This document shows, in pieces, positions 1 through 13,509 of a stretch of DNA of 64,000 nucleotides. The position numbers and the translations under genes are program-made. The DNA is from Lingula anatina (taxonomy: Eukaryota; Brachiopoda; Lingulata; Lingulida; Lingulidae): assembly GCF_001039355.2 (NCBI RefSeq), contig NW_019775624.1:828700-892699 (forward strand). The letters run 5' to 3'. How positions within the stretch are numbered: the stretch's first letter is position 1; each line of letters begins with the position of its first letter. The notes beneath the pieces are model-generated. The model made no database searches and was not told the origin of the DNA. It saw only the letters and a program-made list of their open reading frames with translations.

Positions 1-1474
1 CCAACCTATGCTAATGCCATCATAGTAAGTGGACACTTTATATAATGATGCTGATATTGCTTTAATCAGGTGTTTAGAAAATATTAACATAGTAAGGAAG
101 TTTATTTATTCATTTGGCATGATCTCAGTACCTGTACACAGTACATGTAAGGATGACACTTGCATATAAGATAAGATTGTGAAGAAAATGTACAAGTATA
201 TTGCAAGGTCATGCTTTTAAGAATAACTGATGAAAGCATGCACCTCAAAAGTTTATAGATGCATGACAAAGCCATGCACCAATCATTTCCATGCTTGTGT
301 TGTATGACAGCTTATTTAACCTTATCATCAGGTGCACAGCCACCTGTTTAGTGGGAATGCATATATATATATATATATAGATGCTTCCCACATCTGCTGT
401 ACATGTGCACTATATGTGTAAAGCATTTGTGAACATGAATGATCATGTAAAAGCATGATAGCAAGTTACATTAGAAATCACAGTATCTGCTCTTGTACCT
501 TCTTTATTGTACCAGATATACATTACTAGTGCTGTTTATTTTATTGTGCTGAATAATAGGGAAGAAGATGATGTATTCATAGCTTCGATACCGAGAGCAT
601 TTGATAGTTAAAACTCTAAATTTGGATACAGCATCACATTTCTGATTATAAATAACTGCTGTTATCAAAATGGTGCTCTGCACTGTGGGTGCTTCTAAGT
701 ACATGTAGTACAAGTATACTCAAAGATTTCAATAATATCTCTTCATGTCACATGTGTGCTTGAAGTAAATGATTAACAGACCTCGTGTTGAAATTAACAA
801 CATATTTCATGTCAAGTAATTGACTTAGTTTTGTTCACTAGCAAACATGGGATGGTTGACAATGCCATCATGTGATAAGAGTTGGTTTTGAAAGGCTTGC
901 ACAGTTACTTAGAAATGATGACACACCTTTTAATTCTATATATTCAAGTCACATGGGTGGTGGAGTTTTTCCATATTTTATGCTGCTACATATTATGTTT
1001 AACAGCTATTTCATGAATATTTGATATTAAGATTATGTTGGGAGGGGATTCATGGTTGTGACACACAGCGAGACTTATATTTATGTTAAAGTTAAATGAT
1101 TTGCAAATAATTGCAAAAATGATGGAAATTTCATGCTGGTCAGTACTGTCTTTCTCTGTCTCTCTCTTTTAGTTAAACTGCAAGTGACAGTCGAATATTT
1201 AAACTCTATTTGTTTTTAGATGTTCTTCCTATATATCAGCACAATTAAGCTAAGGATCTTCTCATACACTCTTTAAAAACACTACAATGTTTCGAGTCCT
1301 AAGAAATATATATCAAATAGATCTAGATTCTTGGTTAGTAATGACACCCCTGTGGTTGTTTATATTTGAATTAGAAAAGGCTTTTTTATTGTGAGGCAGA
1401 AATTATTTTGAATATTTTTGTTAATTAATTTTAACTGTAACATTGATGTGGTTTCACTTTCATTTATATTACAG
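1..1474. other. Non-coding: intron or upstream sequence of gene 1
   Basis: No supported exon is seen. An (AT)n run lies at 359-379 and an AT-rich tract occurs near 1566-1587. The acceptor at 1472-1474 shows that this stretch ends in an intron of gene 1, so the 5' exons of that gene must lie left of the window or be too short to recognise here. Confidence 0.6.
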
Positions 1475-1957
1475 GCATTCTGTGCTGGCACTTTTGTGAT
1501 TTTACTAAACAAAAGGAGAAATAAAATAGTGGTAAGTACAATTTGTTCTGTATATTGTTAAAATCATATATATTTATATATATATATCAAGGTCAAAATT
1601 CTTGCAGCATGACCCTACATGTTAAAATATTACCCAAGTGCAATGACACAAATTGATGAAATTGTGTGGGGAGCTTACCATTATAGTGTAAAAAGAATCT
1701 TCATGATATTCGGTTGTAAAATGTACCAGTGTCAGTGCATTATTAATATCTTTCAAGTTATATCCAGTGCATTATATCAGAAAGACATAACACCTTGTGA
1801 TAAAGAGTCAAAGGTTTCTTATGTAAAGATAACGAGTTGCAATGGTGAACTTGAACTTTGGTGTGGCAAACTGCACAGTCATAGCTGGTGTTTGTTATCT
1901 TATGTGGAATGAGTCTTAATAATTTATGTATTATCTGGGGTCCCTTCAAACAGACAT

Positions 1958-1989
<32 letters not shown>

Positions 1990-4900
1990 ATAAATAAACT
2001 GGATCCTGGATTGTACCAAAGAGGAGCACAAAAATGATTTTTTTCTGTTTTTCTTATCACATATATTTACAACAGACTATAATATGTTGTGGGGCACAGG
2101 CATTGAAAATTTGACTGACTTGTCTCATTTCAATCATTGTGCTGTATTTTCGGAGCTGGAGAANACACACACACATGTATAAATAAACTGGATCCTGGAT
2201 TGTACCAAAGAGGAGCACAAAAATGATTTTTGTCTGTTTTTCTTATCACGTATATTTACAACAGACTATAATATGTTGTGGGGCACAGGCATTGAAAATT
2301 TGACTGACTTGTCTCATTTCAATCATTGTGCTGTATTTTCGGAGCTGGAGAAGGATGCACATCATAATATAAGCTGCCTGATGTGCCCTGCCATTGCATA
2401 TACATGTTCACACCCAGGAACTTATTTGGCCATCTAGGATGACAGTCTTCCAGAGCCAACACAGTTGGGAAATTTTGAAAACAAATAATAAATGTGTCAT
2501 TCCTCCAAAAGACCAAGAAGACCATCTAAGTCTGTTCCTAAAATAACTTCAAAGCTCCTCGCCTGCCTGCATGAGCACACACGCAAACACATGGTCACAT
2601 ACACATGCATTTCCCTTATTGTCACAAGCCTGGTTAATTCTGAAGTTACAGATATTATGTATTAATTTTACTCTGGGTATATTGGTATTTATAATATAAT
2701 TATTTCACAACAAGCATGTTGCCATATTTCTTGGGACCATTCAGTTTTTTTGCATGTTCATCCAAAAATTCTCTTCGTGATTGAGTAGAAGTAAAGATGA
2801 ATAATTCACTACATTCTTGCGTGCCTTGCAAAAGACTGCCTTTCTGAAGTGGGATTAAATCTACTGTCCAATCAATAATCTTGTCACTCTGAGCATAAAA
2901 ATTTTAGTCAGGTGTCCTTCATTAGGAAGCCTATAGTTCAAAGAAATCATATTCAGTGAATGTCATAAATCCCTGCAACAGCAGAATTTAAGAAGTACTT
3001 GATGCACATTAGGGAAATCTTGATTTAAAATTTCAATCTTCTACTACTCATTATATCAAAAAGGGTATTTTTTTTTTTATTAATTTTCGTCTGAAAAAAA
3101 AAACAAAAAACAAACTTGTTTTACCAATCCAATGGTAGTTTTGCAACACAGTGCTTAGGTAGAAACATTTTTCTTCAATTTACATCCAGTGTATACTCCT
3201 TAATGCCAACCAAGATCAATAACCTGTTAGTTGTCGCTCCTTTGGGATATTGATAATTGGTCTTACCAGGTGTTACAGCAAAGGAATATATAGGTTGATG
3301 GGTGTGGTCATGACCATGTCACCTTGGTGGGGGATGTAAACCTATACTTAAAATGCAGAAATGGTCAAAGTAAAGCTTAATGCATATATTGAGAACACTT
3401 CATGTATTATGCACCTTAGCATGAAAAAGTGTTGCCATTTTTAAAACAACAATAAAAAGACCATATGGAATCAATATTCTTCCCACCTAACCATGTTCCC
3501 ACTCAGAAGTCATTTGAATGTGCTGGTCTGTAATTAGTTAATATATAGAGGTTGCATCATAATTAGTTTTCGTGCTTATGGATATTTTGATAGACTCGTT
3601 GATCTATCATATGTACTCAGTAGGTAAAGTTTTCATGTTTGGTACATGCATGGTTTCCACTGACCTCAATAAATATTATTATTTTATATGTATGGTACAA
3701 AAATTAAATTAATTGTCTCCTCTCCAGGTATGCACTGTGATCATGTTCTGCAGCACCTGTACAGTGATGCACTCTGTGTCGGGCTTGACCACTGGTTTCA
3801 AGACTATTATCTCCTTGACTAGCTTCAGTCGCTGCGTATATAGTGCCAAGCAGACCATGTGTCATTGTTATGTGTGGAGAAAGAATGTTACAGATTATAC
3901 AGGTAAGTTTTATTAACTTGTACTCCTATAGTATATTATACAGTTTTTCCTGTAACCAGGTAGTTATTTTGTAGCTTTAACTTTTTTATGACTCATGCAA
4001 ACATGTATATATGGATATAATTTTTTTGACTAACATTCTTTTTTTCTTTCAAAGTGAACTTGGTACTACATGGTGAAGAATATTATATACTTAATGTTTT
4101 TACACATAGATGTCTTGACACTTTGCAGAATGATACATATTTCTGAAAGAAGCATTGCTTTCATTATTTATAATTTTCACAAATCATTTATTCAGCTTTT
4201 AATGGTAATATTTTAAAAAATAAAAATAAAAAATACAGTTATTAAGGCCGTTAAAAACTGATTGATGGCATCTTTCAAATGTTTGGATCAGGCAATAGAA
4301 TAAATGTAAAAAAAAATCCCTTTTATCTCTTCAGAGGAATCTGAATACTTTTTCTACAATGCTCCAAACTGTGGTGTTATACAGAACAACTTGGTGGACT
4401 TCATGTATGCTCTGTGTGCCCTGTACACTGCAGGTACTCTTCTGGGGATTCTTGGCATACATCTCAGTTTGGTAGTGTTTAGAACAGAGAAGGAGAGACA
4501 AAAACATTACGAGGTAAAGGTTTGTTGAGATAGGAGGTTTCATTGTCTTTTGTGTAAATAAAGTTCAAAGAAGTAAATCCTTTCTAGAGAGACTAAACGT
4601 GTTTTTACACATGAGACAAAATATCAACTCTTAATCAAAGGGATTGTGACTTCTTACAGGGTAAGCATTGTTGCACATGTGAACCACTTGATAAACACTA
4701 GTCATGCTATCTGCTTCCCAAATAGCTTAAGATTACCTAACTGCCTAAAAATGCAGAAAATGTTATAGTTTTTAAGCCAATTTACCCTTGATTAGGTGAA
4801 AACTTAGGTATTTTAAAATATGGCTAGTATAAGCCCTGAATTCTCATCAGTATCTGGTATCTTTCGTAGACTGTCACTGGTTGCTAGTTATACTTTGTTA

Positions 4901-6171
4901 ATTAGTAAGGCAAACAGGGAACAATTCCTTTGGAATGACTTTAATTGTGATTGAGAATATATTTTATACAAATGCTTAGAAATACATGCAGTTTATGAAA
5001 ATAATATGAAGATTTTTTTTTCAAAGAAAACCCCTGTTAAAGTCTATCACAATGTATAATAAATTCCAGATAAAATGTAACGTGACCCCATTTTTTCCTG
5101 TTACAGGAAGAATACTACTTTCCAAGTTGTGAAGAACAAAACGAAAATGTCAGGAACTGTTCCCAAGAGAGGTCCATCACAGGAAGTCCGTCCCAAGTAT
5201 CAAGATGTGGTGCTATGCAGGGTACCAACCCTTCAGCTAGTCCCCCTGTCAGTGGCCCCTTTAGTCGTAGAATCATGCTCCCTGGGGAACCCCAGTTACG
5301 CCTGTTGGGAGTACGTCGAAGTGAAAGTCTAGTCCGCACTGGTCGTGAAAACACTGGTCCAACTGATGGAGAAAATGCTCCGAGTGGATTAAGAAATGCC
5401 TCTGTTGAAAATGTCCATCAAAATTCTTATAGTAGTCCAGTTACAACAAATTCCAATGTGTATGACTTAGGTTATCCATATTATGGAAATTTTCCCCTTA
5501 TATGCAGTGGGGGCTATATTTTACCAGCTCAACCATTCCAGCGTTTGCCATCCTGCCATGAACCTTTACCTCCCCATCCATTGCAAAGATCGAGAAATCC
5601 GTCCGACACGCTCCTATCTTGTCCCATTCCTAGGTTACCAGCAACTAATGCTTCACGTCTGCCTCCAAGACCACTTAGAAGAGGAGCCAGTGTTGGAGCA
5701 GCAGATAATGCCCAACGAGTTTTGCAACGTCATGCAACCTCAAGTCATAACAGATTTGGAAGAAGGTTGAATAGATCAAGTAGTTTTCATAGCACAGTTC
5801 CACAGTCACATCTTGGCACATTACCTCTGGCCCAACTGCCACAATCTGACATTGAAGCAGAACCATTTGGGTGGATGCATTTCTTTGCCGGGTTTTCTCA
5901 TTTTGTTCCTATGCCCCCAGGAACCGTGCCAATCCCCTTTGATCCACCTCCCCCTTATGCTCAGCCACCACCTTATGCAGAAAATGACCCAGTTCAGGAA
6001 AATGCATCCCAAAATAGCTCCAATAGGGAAGGAGAGGGTGGAGACAGTGTTATAAGCTCAGCCAATACAGTTGGTAATTCGGTGGTATCAAATAGTGATA
6101 ACAATGCTAGTGACTTAGGGAGACCAAGCTCTGACACTCAGTCTGTAGATGTAACAGTGACGGTTATTTAG
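1475..6171 (+). CDS. Four-TM, PPxY-tailed membrane protein (ENTREP/FAM189- or TMEM255-like), 3' part
   Basis: Four coding exons are supported by acceptor and donor sites and by matching phases: 1475-1531, 3728-3902, 4335-4513 and 5107-6171 (stop TAG 6169-6171). The first reads as the end of a membrane helix plus a basic loop (LLNKRRNK). The second gives a further hydrophobic helix and a Cys-rich loop (TMCHCYVW). The third has an extracellular loop ending NAPNCGV, then helix MYALCALYTAGTLLGILG. The last is a roughly 355-residue Ser/Pro-rich cytoplasmic tail with two PPxY motifs (PPPPY, PPPY). In ENTREP/FAM189 proteins this layout recruits NEDD4/ITCH-type ubiquitin ligases through WW domains. 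TMEM255 proteins share the layout, so the exact family is uncertain. The N-terminal exons are outside the window. A near-identical set of the last three exons follows at 11036-13454. Confidence 0.7.
1955..1986. repeat. (CA)n microsatellite
   Basis: A run of CA dinucleotides beside the duplicated block ending at the N of position 2164. A shorter CA tract restarts straight after that N. Confidence 0.9.
2164..2164. other. Single-N contig join
   Basis: One undefined base. The block before it (from about 1984) is repeated after it (from 2177), as expected where two overlapping contigs were abutted without merging. Confidence 0.8.
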
Positions 6172-7560
6172 AATTCTAAATTAGAATTTTAACACTGTTT
6201 ACACTGCCCAAGCAATGTTTTAAGTATGTGCACTCATACTTTTGTTTAATATTTAAATATTTAACTGATACAAGTTTACTTTTGAATGGAATCTCATAAG
6301 ATTCTGTCAAGACATTGTTTGAATTCAAGGTGTTCTCTTTCCTATTTTCCAAAGTCATGATTGTAAATTTGACTTACTTCTGTATGTGCCAATTTTGCTT
6401 TTAAATTTTGTATTTCAGTATTTAACTGATACAAGTTAACTTTTTAATGGAATCTCACAAGAGTCTGTTGAGACATTGTTTGAATTCAAGGTGTTCTCTT
6501 TCCTATTCTCCCAAGTCATGGTTGTAAATTCCATTTACTTTTGTATGTGCCAATTTTGCTTTTTAATTTCATATTTCAATATTTAACTGTTACAAGTTTA
6601 CTTTTTAAGAAGACTGGTAAGACATTGTTTGAATTCAAGATGTTCTCTTTCCGATTCTCACAAGTCATGATTGTAAATTTGACTTACTTCTGTATGTGCC
6701 AATTTTGCTTTTTAATTTCATATTTCAATATTTAACTGATACAAGTTAACTTTTTAATGGAATCTCACAAGAGTCTGTTAAGACATTGTTCGAATTCAAG
6801 GTGTTCTCTTTCCAATTCGCCCAAGCCATGGTTGCAAATTCGATTTACTTTTCTCTGTGCCAATTTTGTTTTTTTATTTCATATTTCAATATTTAACTGT
6901 TACAAGTTTACTTTTTAAGAAGTCTGGTAAGACATTGTTTGAATTCAAGATGTTCTCTTTCCAATTCCCCCCAAGTCATGGTTGCAAATTCGATTTACTT
7001 TTCTATGTGCAAATGTTGCTTTTTAATTTCATATTTCAATATTTAACTGTTACAAGTTTACTTTTTAAGAAGTCTGGTAAGACATTGTTTGAATTCAAGA
7101 TGTTCTCTTTCCAATTCCCCCCAAGTCATGGTTGCAAATTCGATTTACTTCTCTATGTGACAATTTTGCTTTTTAATTTCATATTTCAATATTTAACTGT
7201 TACAAGTTTACTTTTTAAGAAGTCTGGTAAGACATTGTTTGAATTCAAGATGTTCTCTTTCCAATTCCCCCCAAGTCATGGTTGCAAATTCGATTTACTT
7301 CTCTATGTGACAATTTTGCTTTTTAATTTCATATTTCAATATTTAACTGTTACAATTTAACTTTTAAATGGAATTTCACAAGAGTTGTCAAGACACTGTT
7401 TGAATTCAAGATGTTCTCTTTTCAATTTCCCCCAAGTCATGGTTGTAAATTTGATTTACTTCTGAATGTGCCAATTTTACATTTGCATCAAAGTAGATTT
7501 TCTTCACTTTTTATGTACTATTAACCCTTGCAATTTAATGAATAAAATGTTGTCTTTGTT
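6172..7560 (+). other. 3' UTR of gene 1 with poly(A) signal
   Basis: Sequence after the stop codon carries the minisatellite array and then AATAAA at 7541-7546 followed by a TGT-rich stretch (TGTTGTCTTTG), which fits a cleavage and polyadenylation site. No other gene on this strand lies nearby before the convergent PRPF3 copy. The same AATAAA context recurs at 14218-14223 and 15078-15083 in the second haplotype copy. Confidence 0.55.
6240..7480 (+). repeat. 150-bp minisatellite array in 3' UTR
   Basis: About eight tandem units built around TACAAGTT, ACTTTTTAA, GACATTGTTTGAATTCAAG, GTTCTCTTTCC and CAAGTCATGGTTG. Three unit starts lie exactly 150 bp apart (6901, 7051, 7201); earlier units are more diverged and differ in length. 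Because 150 is a multiple of three, a spurious open frame runs through 6857-7360. Confidence 0.9.
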
Positions 7561-8528
7561 ATTATTCATTATATTTTTAATCACATTTTCAGTAGTTTTT
7601 TTTTTTTTACAGGAAAAAATAATTTTAGGGGTGTGACTGACTATTGCAATGAATGGAGAAGTCATCTGGGGAGGGGCGTGTTTGTTACAGCAAAAATTAC
7701 AATTTCCAGATGGATGTGGGTCTATTGATAATTTCACCATTTAAATAAAATGCAACGAATTTCATGTCAAGCCCCCCCTCCCCCACCCAAAAAAAAAAGA
7801 CTTGAAGTAATTTTTCCCATATTACTTTAACATTTTGGAGACATTTTGCATTTTGAAAAATTTTGACAACAGTGCATTGCAACAAGTGTTACACCTATGC
7901 AAATGCGAAAATAGAACCAAAAATGTAGGGGACCCAATTTGAGATCAGGTGTGACCTAGGTTCATAAAGTAGGACACAGGTTTTTGTAGTTTATGAGATG
8001 TGGTTATGGCGACTCCCATCTGTTGACATGCAGGGTAAAACCATGTACACACTCAGTGCTAACACTGTGGTACAATAAAGCTACCAAAACAAGGTCCAGT
8101 GATGAGAAGTACCAGCATTTCCACACGTTTAATTCATTTTCTTGCATAAGAACTTTTTCCATGCACAATTCATCAGTTAACCACCCATCTTTTGACATCT
8201 AGCATGGTTACAGTTACCTTCTAAGACATCAGCTGTAGTAACAAATATTTGGGTGCAATGCTAAGGATACTAAATGATCTCTGTGGCTCTTTTATAATTT
8301 TGCCAACTACTTATGTCTTATTCCCTAACATCGATTTTTTCCCTCTGACCATGTCAAGGGTGATTTAAGCCTTTTCACATCAATCTTTACAGCTGTAGTG
8401 GCATGTTTTATCTGAAACTGACAATCTCTCAGCTGAATAAAATCTTCAGCAATGCTAGCTAAAGCTATCCAGTTAGCTGTGCACAACTGGAAGTACATTT
8501 GACCGATCTCAAAACTCTCGTTTTTAAA
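7561..8528. other. Intergenic sequence between convergent genes
   Basis: Holds poly-T, poly-C and poly-A tracts (about 7593-7610 and 7771-7799) and AT-rich sequence that may include the PRPF3 3' UTR. No coding region is seen. It is repeated at about 15300-16222. Confidence 0.5.
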
Positions 8529-9424
8529 CTAGGAGTCCTCTCCCGCAGCCTCTAAGACAGCCCCACTGTAAGCCAAGTCCCAGTACTGTTCAACTCCAGT
8601 CTTTTTGAACTGTTCTCTAGCAAATGACTCTGTTGGACATGCCTTGAATTTGATATCGCCAAATGATCTGTTCATTGCTGTGCCCTGAAACACACACACA
8701 AAAAAATGATCCATTTAAAAATCACATAAAATGTACAAACATTACAAAAATTTACATTACATATAATATGCAATTATTAATTTAGAGTTGCAAAGAAGAG
8801 AAGAAAACTTTATAGTGATGTCATAGTTACCACTAAGACTGTAAATGACCATGGATAAAAACATGAAAAATATTTACCTCCCAAACTAAAACACACTTGT
8901 TCTCCGTCTTCTCATCATTGTCTTTATCATCTGAAACCAAGAAACAAAATTAAGAAATACACAGCATGTTACAAGATACGGCTGCATCCTCATTTCATAC
9001 TTTGATCAAAACACTTCAATAAAAAATTCTGATTTTGTAAGATTATGAGAATGACCAAAAAATGACCCATGTTCATAATTCTTTTATGATTTCTAATAGA
9101 TTATATGTGCTATAATTATAGTAAAGACAGAAAAAAGATTGACATATCAATCATATAAGTTCCAGTCTCCTTTAAAAGTTGAATCTCTCTCTCTCTCTCT
9201 CTTTCTCCACACACACACACCTACCATCTTTAGATGCCTTATTATCTTCATTCCATTTAATCCTGCGAAGCATTAATCTCTTGAACTTTTTCTGTTGTTT
9301 AGGGCCTCCTTCCACAACAACCACATTGCAATCTCTGTACAGGACTACTATACCAGTCATGAAGAGTTGTTTACAGTTGGCTTCTATTTTAAACTTCTTT
9401 GCTGGGTTGTTAAGATTGTTAACC
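8529..9424 (-). pseudogene. Second haplotype copy of the PRPF3 3' exons
   Basis: Three exons identical in layout to the last three of the complete PRPF3 gene: 9225-9424, 8878-8930 and 8529-8684 (stop TAG 8529-8531). They encode the [18 protein letters not shown] and EQYWDLAY segments of the Prp3 C-terminal domain. The reading frames are intact, and the acceptor reads TATAG rather than the AAAG of the other copy. The copy stops abruptly at the N of 9457, where sequence jumps back to gene-1 intron. This is most simply an unmerged second haplotype rather than a decayed gene; 'pseudogene' is used only because it is a partial copy. Confidence 0.75.
9184..9220. repeat. (CT)n and (CA)n microsatellite in a PRPF3 intron
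   Basis: CT repeats followed by CA repeats directly beside the donor of the PRPF3 exon at 9225. The other haplotype (16872-16952) has a much longer CA tract at the same place. Confidence 0.85.
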
Positions 9425-9456
9425 CTATAGTAAAGAATCAAGTTCGAAATGGAATA

Positions 9457-9457
9457 N
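9457..9457. other. Single-N contig join
   Basis: Left flank is PRPF3 intron; right flank matches gene-1 intron from 2177 onward. The left flank itself reappears at about 17170-17189. This marks the boundary between two laid-out haplotypes. Confidence 0.85.
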
Positions 9458-11035
9458 GTATAAATAAACTGGATCCTGGATTGTACCAAAGAGGAGCACA
9501 AAAATGATTTTTTTCTGTTTTTCTTATCACATATATTTACAACAGACTATAATATGTTGTGGGGCACAGGCATTGAAAATTTGACTGACTTGTCTCATTT
9601 CAATCATTGTGCTGTATTTTCGGAGCTGGAGAAGGATGCACATCATAATAAAAGCTGCCTGATGTGCCCTGCCGTTGCATATACATGTTCACACCCAGGA
9701 ACTGATCTGGCCATCTAGGATGACAGTCTTCCAGAGCCAACACAGTTGGGAAATTTTGAAAACAAATAATAAATGTGTCATTCCTCCAAAAGACCAAGAA
9801 GACCATCTAAGTCTGTTCCTAAAATAACTTCAAAGCTCCTGAGTCCTCGCCTGCCTGCATGAGCACACACGCAAACACATGGTCACATACACATGCATTT
9901 CCCTTATTGTCACAAGCCTGGTTAATTCTGAAGTTACAGATATTATGTATTAATTTTACTCTGGGTATGTTGGTATTTATAATATAATTATTTCACAACA
10001 AGCATGTTGCCATATTTCTTGGGACCATTCAGTTTTTTGCATGTTCATCCAAAAATTCTCTTCGTGATTGAGTAGAAGTAAAGATGAATAATTCACTACA
10101 TTCTTGCGTGCCTTGCAAAAGACTGCCTTTCTGAAGTGGGATTAAATCTACTGTCCAATCAATAATCTTGTCACTCTGAGCATAAAAATTTTAGTCAGGT
10201 GTCCTTCATTAGGAAGCCTATAGTTCAAAGAAATCATATTCAGTGAATGTCATAAATCCCTGCAACAGCAGAGTTTAAGAAGTACTTGATGCACATTAGG
10301 GAAATCTTGATTTAAAATTTCAATCTTCTACTCCTCATTATATCAAAAAGGGTATTTATTTTTTGTTTATCAATTTTCGTCTGAAAAAACAAACAAACAA
10401 ACAAACAAACTTGTTTTACCAATCCAATGATAGTTTTGCAACACAGTGCTTAGGTAGAAACATTTTTCTTCAATTTACATCCAGTGTATACTCCTTTATG
10501 CAAACCAAGATCAATAACCTGTTAGTTGTCGCTCCTTTGGGATATTGATAATTGGTCTTACCAGGTGTTACAGCAAAGGAATATATAGGTTGATGGGTGT
10601 GGTGGTGACCATGTCACCTTGGTGGGGGATGTAAACCTATACTTAAAATGCAGAAATGGTCAAAGTAAAGCTTAATGCATATATTGAGAACACTTCATGT
10701 ATTATGCACCTTAGCATGAAAAAGAGTTGCCATTTTTAAAACAACAATAAAAAGACCATATGGAATCAATATTCTTCCCACCTAACCATGTTCCCACTCA
10801 GAAGTCATTTGAATGTGCTGGTCTGTAATTAGTTAATATATAGAGGTCGCATCATAATTAGTTTCCGTGCTTATGGATATTTTGATAGACTCTTTGATCT
10901 ATCATATGTACTCAGTAGGTAAAGTTTTCATGTTTATGCACATGTATTGGTACATGCATGGTTTCCACTGACCTCAATAAATATTATTATTTTATATGTA
11001 TGGTACAAAAATTAAATTAATTGTCTCCTCTCCAG

Positions 11036-13454
11036 GTATGCACTGTGATCATGTTCTGCAGCGCCTGTACAGTGATGCACTCTGTGTCGGGCTTGACCAC
11101 TGGCTTCAAGACTATCATTTCCTTGACCAGCTTCAGTCGCTGCGTGTATAGTGCCCAGCAGACCATGTGTCATTGCCATGTATGGAAAAAGAATGTTACA
11201 GATTATATAGGCGAGTTTTATAAATATATACTCCTATATAGTATATTTTACAGTTTTTCCTGTAACCAGGTAGTTATCTTGTAGCTTTAACTTTTTTATG
11301 ACTCATGCAAACATGTATATATGGATATAATTTTTTTGACTAACATTCTTTTTTTCCTTCAAAGTGAACTTGGTACTACATGGTGAAGAATATTATAAAC
11401 TTAATGATTTTACACATAGATGTCTTGACACTTTGCAGAATGATACATATTTCTGAAAGAAGTATTGCTTTCATTATTTATCATTTTCACAAATCATTTA
11501 TTCAGCTTTTAATGGTAATATTTAAAAAAATAAAAATAAAAAATACAGTTGTTAAGGCCGTTAAAAACTGATTCATGGCATCTTTCAAATGTTTGGATCA
11601 GGCAATAGAATGAATGTAAAAAAAATCCCTTTTATCTCTTCAGAGGAATCTGAATACTTTTTCTACAATGCTCCAAACTGTGGTGTTATACAACATAACT
11701 TGGTGGACTTCATGTATGCTCTGTGTGCCCTGTACACTGCAGGTACTCTTCTGGGGATTCTTGGCATACATCTCAGTTTGGTAGTGTTTAGAACAGAGAA
11801 GGAGAGACAAAAACATTACGAGGTAAAGGTTTGGTGAGATAGGAGGTTTCATTGTCTTTTGTGTAAATATAGTTCAAAGAAGTAAATCCTTTCTAGAGAG
11901 ACTAAACATGTTTTTACACGTGAGACCAAATATCAACTCTTAATCAAAGGTATTGTGACTTCTTACAGGGTAAGGATTGTTGCACATGTGAACCACTTGA
12001 TAAACAGCTTAAGATTACCTAACTGCCTAAAAATGCAGAAAATGTAATAGTTTGTAAGCCAATTTACCCTTGATTTGGTGAAAACTTACTTATTTGAAAA
12101 TTGTGCTAGTATAAGCCCTGAATTCTCATCAGTATCTGGTATCTTTCGTAGACTGTCACCTGTTGCTAGTTATACTTTGTTAATCAGTAAGGCAAACAGG
12201 GAACAATTCCTTTGGAATGACTTTAATTGTGATTGAGAATATATTTTATACAAATGCTTAGAAATACATGCAGTTTATGAAAATAATATGAAGATTTTTT
12301 TTTTCAAAGAAAACCCCTATTGAAGTCTATCACAATGAATAATAAATTCCAGATAAAATGTAATGTGACCCCATTTTTTCCTGTTACAGGAAGAATACTA
12401 CTTTCCAAGTTGTGAAGAACAAAACGAAAATGTCAGGAACTGTTCCCAAGAGAGGTCCATTACAGGAAGTCCGTCCCAAGTATCAAGATGTGGTGCTATG
12501 CAGGGTACCAACCCTTCAGCTAGTCCCCCTGTCAGTGGCCCCTTTAGTCGTAGAATCATGCTCCCTGGGGAACCCCAGTTACGCCTGTTGGGAGTACGTC
12601 GAAGTGAAAGTCTAGTCCGCACTGGTCGTGAAAACACTGGTCCAACTGATGGAGAAAATGTTCAGAGTGGATTAAGAAATGCCTCTGTTGAAAATGCCCA
12701 TCAAAATTCTTTTGGTAGTCCAGTTACAACAAATTCCAATGTGTATGACTTAGGTTATCCATATTATGGAAATTTTCCCCTTATATGCAGTGGGGGCTAT
12801 ATTTTACCAGCTCAACCATTCCAGCGTTTGCCATCCTGCCATGAACCTTTACCTCCCCATCCATTGCAAAGATCGAGAAATCCGTCCGACACGCTCCCAT
12901 CTTGTCCCATTCCTAGGTTACCAGCAACTAATGCCTCACGTTTGCCTCCAAGACCACTTAGAAGAGGAGCCAGTGTTGGAGCAGCAGATAATGCCCAACG
13001 AGCATTGCAACGTCATTCAACCTCAAGTCATAACAGATTTGGAAGAAGGTTGCATAGATCAAGTAGTTTTCATAGCACAGTTCCACAGTCACATCTCGGC
13101 ACATTGCCTCTGGCACAACTGCCACAATCAGACATTGAAGCAGAACCATTTGGGTGGATGCATTTCTTTGCCGGGTTTTCCCATTTTGTTCCTATGCCCC
13201 CAGGAACCGTGCCAATCCCCTTCGATCCACCTCCCCCTTATGCTCATCCGCCACCTTATGCTGAAAATGACCCAGCTGAGGAAAATGAATCCCAAAATGG
13301 CTCGAATAGGGAAGGAGAGGGTGGAGACAGTGTTATAAGCTCAGCCAATACAGTTGGTAATTCAGTGGTATCAAATAGTGATAACAATGCTAGTGACTTA
13401 AGGAGACCAAGCTCTGACACTCAGTCTGTAGATGTAACAGTGACTGTTATTTAG
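11036..13454 (+). CDS. Second copy of gene 1 (last three exons)
   Basis: Exons 11036-11210, 11644-11822 and 12390-13454 (stop TAG 13452-13454) encode the same Cys-rich loop, final transmembrane helix and PPxY tail as the copy ending at 6171, with scattered substitutions such as CHCYVW to CHCHVW and AQPPPY to AHPPPY. The 57-bp upstream exon is absent because this copy begins at the N of 9457. The first exon here ends TATAG followed by GCGAG, so the donor is GC instead of the GT seen at 3903. The frame is open throughout. It is most probably the other allele of the same locus, not a paralogue. Confidence 0.7.
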
Positions 13455-13509
13455 AATTTTAAATCAGAATTTTTAACACTGTTTACACTGCCCAAGCAAT
13501 GTTTTAAGT

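Larger units (their letters stand above)
1532..3727 (+). other. Intron of gene 1 with single-N contig join
   Basis: An intron between the 57-bp exon and the helix exon. It contains a (CA)n microsatellite at about 1956-1986, an N at 2164, and a 170-180 bp block present on both sides of that N (1984-2163 and 2177-2350). No coding exon is recognised. Confidence 0.6.

Noticed and set aside
6857-7360. 167-residue open frame on the + strand
   Set aside because: It is produced by the 150-bp minisatellite, whose period is a multiple of three. It lies in the 3' UTR and repeats the same low-complexity peptide.
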